DNA of 64,000 nt. Origin: Acorus gramineus (taxonomy: Eukaryota > Streptophyta > Magnoliopsida > Acorales > Acoraceae). The stretch is taken from contig CM060857.1 of the NCBI GenBank assembly GCA_030737835.1, positions 9,512,797 to 9,576,796 on the forward strand, written 5' to 3'. Under the pieces are notes generated by a model that saw only the letters and a list, made by a program, of their open reading frames with translations, was not told where the DNA came from and ran no database searches. A program made the position numbers and the translations under genes. This document shows, piece by piece, positions 55,970-64,000 of this stretch (positions are counted from its first letter, which is position 1; every line of letters begins with the position of its first letter).

Positions 55970-58900
55970 TTCAATGTGTGAAGTGTGATTGCAAGACAAT
56001 AAATAAGACAAGCCAAAAGCCTACCGAAAGATGGAGAGGCAACGTTAACACATTGATTATAATATATAAAACTAAAAATAACAAGGGTTTTTTGCATGTA
56101 TACCGTAAAAAAAATATGGTATTTATTATTTTACCACCACAAATAATGTATTTATTTTTATACCATTATAATTTTTCTTAATGTAAAAATGTGACACTCT
56201 TTTATCATTTTTAACCAAAATAGGCCTTAATTATAGTTAGTTTCTTGACCAAGAAATAAAATTGAAAAAAATAACATTAATATATAATATTTTCTTTCAT
56301 AATGTAAATAATTAAACATAATAATCTAATTAATTTTATGTTCTTTCTAAATCAATCGTGATCCATTCACCCTTACTTCTTCTTTCTTTTTCTTCCAATC
56401 AAGATCTAATTTTTTTTTAAATTGTATTTTGTAATATATATTATTAATTGTTCTCAAAATAACTTTATTTTATTCTTACAAATGTAAATATTAATAATTA
56501 TTATATCCATGCTAATAAATAGTTTTTATGATTAATTTTTATGTTTTTGGATTTTAGATGAAATTTATCATTTTCATGTTAAAATTAATATCTTTTATTT
56601 TTATAAATATTGTATTTGGTAAAGTTAAATATGCGAAAAAGATAAAAAGAAATAAGGGTAATTTGGTCTTTTCTCCAAGACTTTAACGGCTTTAATGAAA
56701 ATTTGGATAGAAGTTAACTAGAATAGTAAATATCCATAAGTTCTACATATTGCAATGATATAAAATAGTTTATTTGAAGTGGTATAAAATTAAATAACAT
56801 GTTTTTGAATGGTATACATGTAAAAAAAAAAAACCCAAATAACAATAAGAAACACATTTAAAATTTAGAGAACCCAATCAAGTATTTCATTTATTAGCTT
56901 TCAATTTTCATTAAAACCCCCCCAATAAAGAGATTATTAAAAACATGGTGCTCTTTAATTTGCTTCCAATGGAGGTGTTGTCGCTGCCGTGGACCATCGG
57001 AAAATGACCTCTTCAAAACGCCAAACCGTCCGTCCTTCGGCCTGAAAGTGCCTGCAAAGAATATGATACGTGTTCCATTCATTTTATGTAAGCCCCTTTA
57101 AATATCGTTCTCCATTGTTTTTTTTGCTTTTTTATTTTTGAATGAAACTTTTTAATTGATCTCGATTGTTACAGATTGATTGATTTTCTTTCTATTTCTT
57201 TTCTCTTACGCGCAAAAAAAAAAAAAAAAATACACAATTTTTTGAACTAAGCATTTAGGGACTTTTTGTAAAGATTGAGAATGAATTCAATTATTATAGA
57301 AATTTTTTGCGTTGGATGTTTGGGAATGAACATTGAATAGATAATTTCAAATACAATTTTCTAGGTCTTCCATTACATGAAGAATGAGAATGAATGTCAA
57401 ACTGACCATTAAAATTAGAGTAGTAACCCTTTATATATATATATATTTTTATGTTAGAGCATGTTGGTATTAAGGATTTAATTCAGTGGATTTGGTTTAA
57501 TTTTGTGCCAAAATAAATTAAATCGAAGTATGTACCACTATACATAATTCAAACCCGAACCAAACTAAAATACCTAGCATGTACCTAAATTGACTTTTTT
57601 TTTCTTTCAAACTAAATCAAATCGAATCAAATAGAATTTATAAATTAGATTTTCTTACCCCATTAATAAAATATAAATGTTCAATAAATATACTATGACA
57701 AATAAATATTTTTAATATAAAATTTGTACAAAAATTTAAAAGTGAAGGATGATAAATGAATATTATTGACGAATATGATAGTTTGAAAGCAAAAAGTTAT
57801 AAAATTCTGAGAATAACAACTAGAAACACCCAACTAGTCAGCGAATAGTTGTAGTCTTGTAGAGGTGGTGCCAGTTTTTGGGGAAAAAAATTCCAAAATA
57901 AATACTTCAATATATGCTGTGTGGTAGCATTGTGATTGCATATTCTTTTTTACTATACAGAGAAACACTATTTTAATAAGAAATACTATATTTTTTACTA
58001 TTTTCATATGTAGATCAATTCAGAAGTATTTGTGTTTTGATTTTATGATAATAAATTGAGCCTCAAAAGGAAGGCAGTATAAGATTGCCTATCATGTTAT
58101 AGTTGAATATGAGATGTAGTTATATGAAAATCATCACATAAAAACCTCCAAGAAGACAAGAATCCGCACATCCCATACCCAAACCCATACCCAAACGAAT
58201 CAAGTACATCCTCCTTCCTAAATAAATGACATGTAATATAACTAGTCACTATAAAATAAAATAAAATAAATCTCAATTACGGGTCTCATTTGAATTGATG
58301 AAATATATACAATCAGCATATTTAGCATTTCAAATTAACCCAATGGTCACCAGGTGTAGGTCCCTAGGTCCACCCCCTACAAGTAGACCTAATCACAGGA
58401 AGACATTATACATACATACATTCATATAAAACCTACCAATATAGCAAAAAAATCATGCAAATATTAAACACATCAAAACATCGGGGTCCAACACTGATTC
58501 CCACAAACCACCAATCAATATCAGACGGATGAGGAGCACTGGTTATAGTGGAATTGGATTCCATCATCTTCACAAAAAAAAAAAAAACAAAAAAAAAACA
58601 AATAAATAACATTTATATACTAGTCAAAAGAACTCCTCAGAAAACCAAGGATGAGTTTTTGCTTAGATTGGCTAAAAAATAGAGACAGCCCAACTGACAC
58701 CATAGTAACAGATTCAGAGATTTCTAAGCAACCCCTCCCAACAACAACAGCAGCAGCACAAATTAGCTCCTCTGTTATATTCTCACCTTCCCCCCTAAAC
58801 ATCCCTCTCTGTTGTTGTTGTTGTTGTTTCTCTTCAAGGTCAGATTTCAATTTTGTCCTTATAAAGGGTCTCTTCCAAAGTTTTCAAACTCTTCCCTTTT

Positions 58901-58970
58901 AGAGTCCTCTCTCTCTCTCTTTTTCATCCATAGGTGGAGGGTCCATTTCTTTGAAGAGAATTCTATATAG
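55970..58970. other. AT-rich intergenic region upstream of the DUF1666 gene
   Basis: No intact gene seen. A GC-richer island lies at 56940-57070 (listed separately). Near 58740-58840 there are AAC/TTG trinucleotide repeats that give Gln-rich shadow ORFs. A CT run at 58902-58920 lies about 60 bp before the TATA box of the next gene. Confidence 0.5.
56894..57082 (-). pseudogene. Possible orphan exon, product not recognised
   Basis: A minus-strand frame of 62 codons reads TFRPKDGRFGVLKRSFSDG, then PRQRQHLHWKQIKEHHV. It has clearly higher GC than its flanks and an acceptor-like TTCTTTGCAG just upstream of it (about 57056). No neighbouring exon or family match is known to me. It could be an isolated gene fragment or chance. 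Confidence 0.2.
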
Positions 58971-58972
58971 AA

Positions 58973-58980
58973 TTATGCGT
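58973..58980 (+). promoter_or_regulatory. TATA box of the DUF1666 gene
   Basis: CTATATAG lies 85-92 bp upstream of the ATG at 59065, downstream of a CT-rich stretch. It predicts a short leader starting near 59005. Confidence 0.5.
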
Positions 58981-59064
58981 GTGGGACTGAATAAATGACC
59001 TTATGTGCCCATCTCATTTTCACTGGTGAAGTTTCTTCTGAAGGGGAGGAGGTTGAAGAGAGAC

Positions 59065-62000
59065 ATGGGACGGTTGATGAGTTCTTGGTGGTTCATCTTT
59101 AGTACTTATTTGATCACTCTGATCAGATTCTTAGCCAGACAGATTTTCAGGTACTTTGTTAAAGAATTCATTGATTGATTGTTTACAATTGTTATTGGTT
59201 TTGGGTAGTATTAAATTCGGAGGGAATTTTCAGAACTTTGCCTTATAAAAAATCAACACAGTGTTTCTGTTTTGGTAGATGATTCTATTTGGTTGTATGA
59301 AGCTCTCTCCCCCAAAACCAATTTTGATGGGAGCGTTGCAACTTCTGTGACTGTTGTCTTCTCATCATGTCTTTGTTTAAAAACCATTCTCCATCTTCCA
59401 TTCTTCAATTTGGGGGAGGAGGAAGAGGCGTAGGATTGGTTTTTTAAGGGTATTTATATTCTTGCATTGATCTTGATTTGTTTTACATATCAGTGCTCTG
59501 TTTTCATTTTGTGTTTTTGGGATAGTGAGCATGTAAGTTCTTTGTTCATCCTGTACATTTGGAATAGTGAGTTGATACTCTCTCCTATAGCTTTTTTTTA
59601 TCTGGAAATATTACATTAAAAAATATTAAATTTGCAAATATTTTGACTAAAAGAAATCGCAATAAAATTTAGAAAGATTATAAATGTTTTGCCAATTCTT
59701 AATATTTGATTGTTTTGTAATATATATATATACTGTTTTTAGATCCCCGAATTTTTTTCAATTTTTGTTTTCCAAAATCTTCAACGAATTATACGAACTG
59801 TATTGAACAAAATCCATGCCGAATGATACACGAATTATGAATTTGTGATTCCTACTAACTTGGTTTTTCTTGTTTGTTATTCAAAGGTTCAATGGAAAGA
59901 AGAACTGGGTTGGTACTGTTGTTGCTCCTCAAGAAGAGGAGGAGCAAATCGATACGAACCACGAAATCTTGAGGCATTTTGGATGGGGACCGGATGTGTT
60001 TGAGTTCAAGGAATCAGAGTACGATGGGTTCGGCGAGAAGGAGACGCCGAGCTTTGAATTCAAGTTCCCGGCTTTGGAAGATACCAAAAGAAGTGATGAA
60101 GCTTCACAAGAGTCTGTAGAAGGGGGAGATGCATCTCCGGTGATGACCACCATCAGTAACTATCGGTTCTTATCTGAGAAGGATGTCGTTGGGTTCGTTA
60201 AAGAACCGAAAGTCATGAGCTTCTCAATTGAAGAATCGTACGTTGGGGAGGATAATGTGAAGCCTAGTGAAGAATTTGAAGACGGTTTTGTGTCAATGAA
60301 AGATTTTCATGTTGGTGAGCTCAATTTGAAAACAGTGCCTTCTGATGTTTGTGCTGATGAAAAATTCAAAGACAATTTCGTGTCGAAGAAAGATTTTCAT
60401 GTTGGTGAGCTCAATTTAGAAACAGTGTCTGCAGATGTTTGTGTCGATGAAGAATTTGAAGACGAATTTGTGTCGAAGAAAGATTTTCATGTTAGTGAGC
60501 CCAATTTGGAAACAGTGGCTGCTGATGTTTGTGCTGATGAAGAGAAAAAACCAGAATCTGAGCCGCCTTGTGAAGACGGGCTTTCATTGAAGGAAGGGTT
60601 CATCGGACCGGTGAGCGATGGATTTCCAGTTCTTGCAGAGATGGACTTCTTCAGATTTGTTTCGGACGCTGACTCGATTGATTCCAGCGATGGTTATTCC
60701 GTTAAAAACTTGAATTTTGACTCGAACAGTGATTGTTTTCTCTCAGAGAGGGACTTTAGTGAGACAGAACAAGAAACGGAAACCATGGGTTGCCCTGAAT
60801 TGGGTGGGGAAGCAGAGTTGATGGAAGATCTTCAAAGAATATTGGAACAGTCTCTTGATATGGGTAGTTCAGAAGATATGATTAATGTCATTGATGGAAG
60901 TCTATTCGAACCCAAAAACAGAAAAACAGAGGATGTTCAAGAGTTGATGGAAGATCTTCAAAGATTGGAACAATCTATTGATGTGGGTTGTTCAGAAGAT
61001 ATGCATAATGCCATTGATGGAAGTTTATTCGAATCCGAAAACAGAGAAACAGGGGATGTTCAAGATTGCAAAGTAGCAGAGGACCCAGGGATCGATATCG
61101 AACAGTTCGACGAAACATTATTAGATAGAATCATTGATGAATGCCAATCCGAAGAGAATTCTGAAGACTTAGAATCTGAGTGGGAACACCAGGACCTGAT
61201 AGAGCAGCTGAAGATGGAGCTGAAGAAGGTGAGGTCGATTGGCCTCCCCACGATCCTCGAAGAGTCGGAGTCATTGAAATCGATCGAGGATCTGAAACCT
61301 TGGAAGATGGATCAGAAGTTCTTGCATGAGGACCCGATGGACGAGCTCCACAAGTTCTACAAATGCTATAGAGAGCGCATGAGAAGGTTCGACATTCTGA
61401 ATTATCAGAAAATGTATGCAATGGGTGAGTGAACTTTTCATTAACTTTTTTAGTAGCACAATTTTGGTAGGCTTTAAGTTATATTGAAATCTCAGGTGTT
61501 GTGTTTCCAGGTTTCCTCCAATTGAAGGACCCACTTCAATCTACGTCAAGCCAAAGGACATTGTTCCCTATGATCGCTTCGATCCTCTCTCACAATCTAC
61601 GGTTGTGCAATCGTCGTAAATCCAATGACATGTCCGTGAAGTTCATTAAGGAGCTTCAGAGTGACTTAGAAGTCGTGTATGTCGGGCAAGCGTGCCTGTC
61701 ATGGGAGTTCTTGTGTTGGCAGTACCAGAAGGCATGGGAATTGCCCGAATCAGATCGATATGGGGTGCGACAATACAACCAAGTCGCTGGGGAATTCCAG
61801 CAGTTCCAGGTTCTTTTGCATAGGTTCTTGGAAGATGAGGCCTTTCAAGGTCCCAGGGTACAAAATTATGCAAAGAACCGGTGTGTGCTTCGCAAACTTA
61901 TTCAAGTGCCTGTCATTAAAGGTGAGGAGGGAGTTCTACTTTTTTGTGATTTTTTCATTTAAAAATGTTTTGGTTGTGAAACTGATTAGATTGGGTGCAG

Positions 62001-62668
62001 ATGATTCTTTGAATGAACGAAAGGGCGATGATGGTATGTCGAATGAAGCGTTGCGTGTCGTGATGTGGGATTCAATTAGGGTCTTTTGGGAGTTCATCAA
62101 GGCTGATAAATATAAGACTTCGACGATCTTGAAAGGCCTCATGAGAGCTCAGCCTGAGCTGCAGGACCTGGTGGATTTTGAGCTCATGTCAGAAGTCCAA
62201 GCTCATCTTCAAAAGGTAAAAGCTGCTCTCAACCAGTTTTTCTATAAATGCTACTTCCATTTAGGTTTTTTCATAATTGTTTTGTTAGGCTTTTTAACTC
62301 GTAAAAACCAAAATCTGTAAACCAGAAAATGACAATTGGTTTTGAACGGGGAAGCAAAGAAACAAACAACACTTGACTAAAGGACCATCACTTTGTTTTG
62401 TCATGCAATGCAGAAAGAGAAGAGGCTGAAAGACTTGCTGAGGGTTGGCAACTGCATTGTGAAGAATTTCCAGCACAAGCGTGAAGAAGACGTTTCGGAT
62501 CAGGCACTATTTTTTTCTCAGGTGGACATAAAATTGGTGGCAAGGGTGTTGAGGATGTCAAGGATAACAAGTGAACAGTTGGGTTGGTGCCAGGAGAAGC
62601 TGAACAGGATTGTTTTTGTAGGGAGGAAGGCTCACAGAGAGACCTCATTCATGCCATTCCCATGTTGA
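59065..62668 (+). CDS. DUF1666-family protein with N-terminal hydrophobic segment, five coding exons
   Basis: Exons 59065-59150, 59887-61424, 61511-61921, 62001-62215 and 62414-62668; all introns are GT-AG; total 2505 nt, 834 aa. Residues 1-28 (MGRLMSSWWFIFSTYLITLI and on) form a probable membrane segment or anchor. Residues 40-480 are acidic and low in complexity, with three 30-residue repeats (about 157-246; VSKKDFHVGELNLETV type) and two copies of about 42 residues (339-422; ELMEDLQR type). From about 505 to the end lies the conserved region: LHKFYKCYRERMRRFDILNY, QKMYAMGFLQLKDPL, VYVGQACLSWEFLCWQYQKA, VAGEFQQFQVLLHRFLEDEA, GPRVQNYAKNRCVLRKLIQV. Plant members of this family have no established biochemical function; older names such as ribosomal protein L34Ae are misleading. 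All junctions keep frame, so the gene looks intact. Confidence 0.9.
60269..60538 (+). repeat. Three 90-bp tandem repeats in the DUF1666 coding exon
   Basis: Units start at 60269, 60359 and 60449 (GAAGAATTTGAAGACG type) and encode 30 residues each. They keep frame, and similarity at the DNA level is high, so the expansion is recent. Confidence 0.9.
60815..61063 (+). repeat. In-frame duplication of about 126 bp in the DUF1666 gene
   Basis: GAGTTGATGGAAGATCTTCA occurs at 60815 and 60941, each followed by a similar stretch (SEDM, IDGSLFE, GDVQ/EDVQ in protein). The second copy is 3 bp shorter. Confidence 0.9.
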
Positions 62669-64000
62669 AGAGACCATATAAATATACTGTCATGGATTAG
62701 TATAGGAATACAAAGTACACATTCATACATATAAATATATAAATAGCATTTTTGTTGGTCAAATGAGAGCATTAGTTTTTTTTTATTTGTCAATACTAAG
62801 GAAGATTTTGACCCAACTTTGCAATTCGATTTGGATAGTTCTATAAAATGTAACAAACATGGGATCAAATGTTTTCTTTTTCCATTCCCACGGCCAAGGC
62901 CTCTCTTGTGTTCGATCCCTTTTGGTGGCAGGTGTGGCGAAAAGAGTTTCATAGTCCTATGAGTTGTGTTAGAGTGGGCTTTGACACACCTTCTCTTAAG
63001 TATTGGTAATGACTTTTATTGTGATTGAGATTGTCATCTTGTTTGGACCTTTATATAAAAAAAAAAATTATTATATTTTTCATTGAAGTGAAATTAGAAT
63101 TGGTTCTTAACTTTTTATCCAAAATCCCTTTACGGAATAATGATGTTAGGCAATACAAGTATGGAGCTAGAGATTTTATTATAGGAAAATGGTATGTATC
63201 AGAAACTCTTTATTAGTGGGGTGGGGTGGGCAGCACTAGAACAACAAAGTAGGAAGAGCAAGAGAGCGACCCAGTCCTATCCTTTCTTAAAACTATTGGA
63301 TTATATTGTTTATGATTACAAGCTACAATAATTCAATAAACTTTTAGATAGTATTATTTATAGTCTTTTAAATTTATATGTATTATAGTGCATTTTTGCC
63401 AAATCGTAAATAGAAAGTGAAAAAAAAAATTCAAATGAAAAGTGGAAATGAAATCATTTTCTTTTTAAAAAAAGATTTATGTTGATTATCTCTTTCTACC
63501 TTGTATATGAGCACTTCTTTTGAGTAGCCAAATGAAAAATTTTATTTTTCTATTAGTTTCTTGCTTGCATAAACACACTCTTAATATATTCAACAATGCT
63601 AAAATGACTTCTTGTAAACAAAAAAAAGATGATTGTTCTTGAATTATGTTCTACAATAAGATTTTTATTAGATTATCCATCATGCATATCCAACCGGATT
63701 TGTACCATGAGCACAGGCTTTTGACCTAACCATCTTGGATTCATGTCATCCACAACAAACATTGCAAAAAATAAATAAATAAAAATCATGTGAATTAAAT
63801 GTTCATCGAATTTTCACATGTTTTTGCCTCATTTTAATCAACTAGTTGATGCACAAATGCATTGCACATGAACTACTTTATTGAAATAAAATGAATGGAA
63901 ATTAATTGAGATTATCAATTTGTTATGAAGTATAATCATTTAGTTTATGAACGAATATCAGCACAAACATGGATATTATGGATATTAGCATAATCATTAA
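62669..64000. other. 3' flank of the DUF1666 gene, AT-rich
   Basis: TATAAATATATAAATAGC-type A/T-rich stretches shortly after the stop may hold the polyadenylation signals. No further gene or transposon boundary was recognised up to the window end. Confidence 0.5.

Noticed and set aside
58620-58902. ORFs on both strands with poly-Gln or poly-Cys at 58620-58902
   Set aside because: Caused by a TTG/CAA trinucleotide repeat upstream of the DUF1666 promoter; no family features.
61679-62320. A 213-codon frame overlapping exons 3 and 4 of the DUF1666 gene
   Set aside because: It reads exon 3 out of frame and runs through the intron; the spliced model keeps the conserved family sequence.

Overview
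The window is nuclear DNA of a flowering plant, most likely a eudicot. The evidence is an AT-rich background, spliced genes with GT-AG introns whose proteins belong to plant families, and a dense, nested layer of plant-type transposons (Ty3/gypsy chromovirus, solo LTRs, MULE, hAT, PIF/Harbinger, SINE/LINE insertions). The species cannot be named from the sequence.

Two host genes look intact. (1) An OTU-family deubiquitinase of the OTUD6/plant OTU5 type at 9232-17769 (+), two coding exons, 317 aa, split by an intron of about 7.6 kb. (2) A DUF1666-family protein at 59065-62668 (+), five coding exons, 834 aa, with an N-terminal hydrophobic segment and two sets of internal repeats. A small minus-strand ORF at 22321-22635 has a NIMIN-like motif and lies inside a transposon.

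Layout. 1-2100: 5' part of a long Ty3 LTR on the minus strand, cut by the window edge. 2525-3241: solo LTR (TSD CATAA). 3923-7874: Mutator-like element with a 9-bp TSD that carries a DJ-1-like exon remnant and a 92-bp minisatellite (Pack-MULE-like). 8.5-9.2 kb: MITEs next to the OTU promoter. 9.2-17.8 kb: OTU gene. 19702-20337: hAT-type element. 22097-23499 and 23536-29579: two adjacent members of one MULE family; the second contains a Harbinger-type MITE and a 2.4-kb solo LTR. 30.6-32.6 kb: solo LTR, duplicated segment, hAT MITE and a long-TIR element. 33.9-36.9 kb: Harbinger MITE, a MULE with about 210-bp TIRs, and LINE/SINE pieces. 37043-49461: a third member of the MULE family, split by a complete 10.85-kb Ty3/gypsy chromovirus (38187-49037, TSD GTATG). 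49.7-53.2 kb: a MITE split by a solo LTR, and a hAT element. 55365-55961: hAT MITE. 59-62.7 kb: DUF1666 gene.

The most unusual signal is in the LTRs of the chromovirus. All three copies keep canonical splice donor and acceptor sites around a GC-rich block of changing length. A second donor, a stem-loop and a TTTCAG acceptor are shared with an otherwise different solo LTR at 26131-28575. Every transposon boundary given with a TSD was found by reading both flanks.
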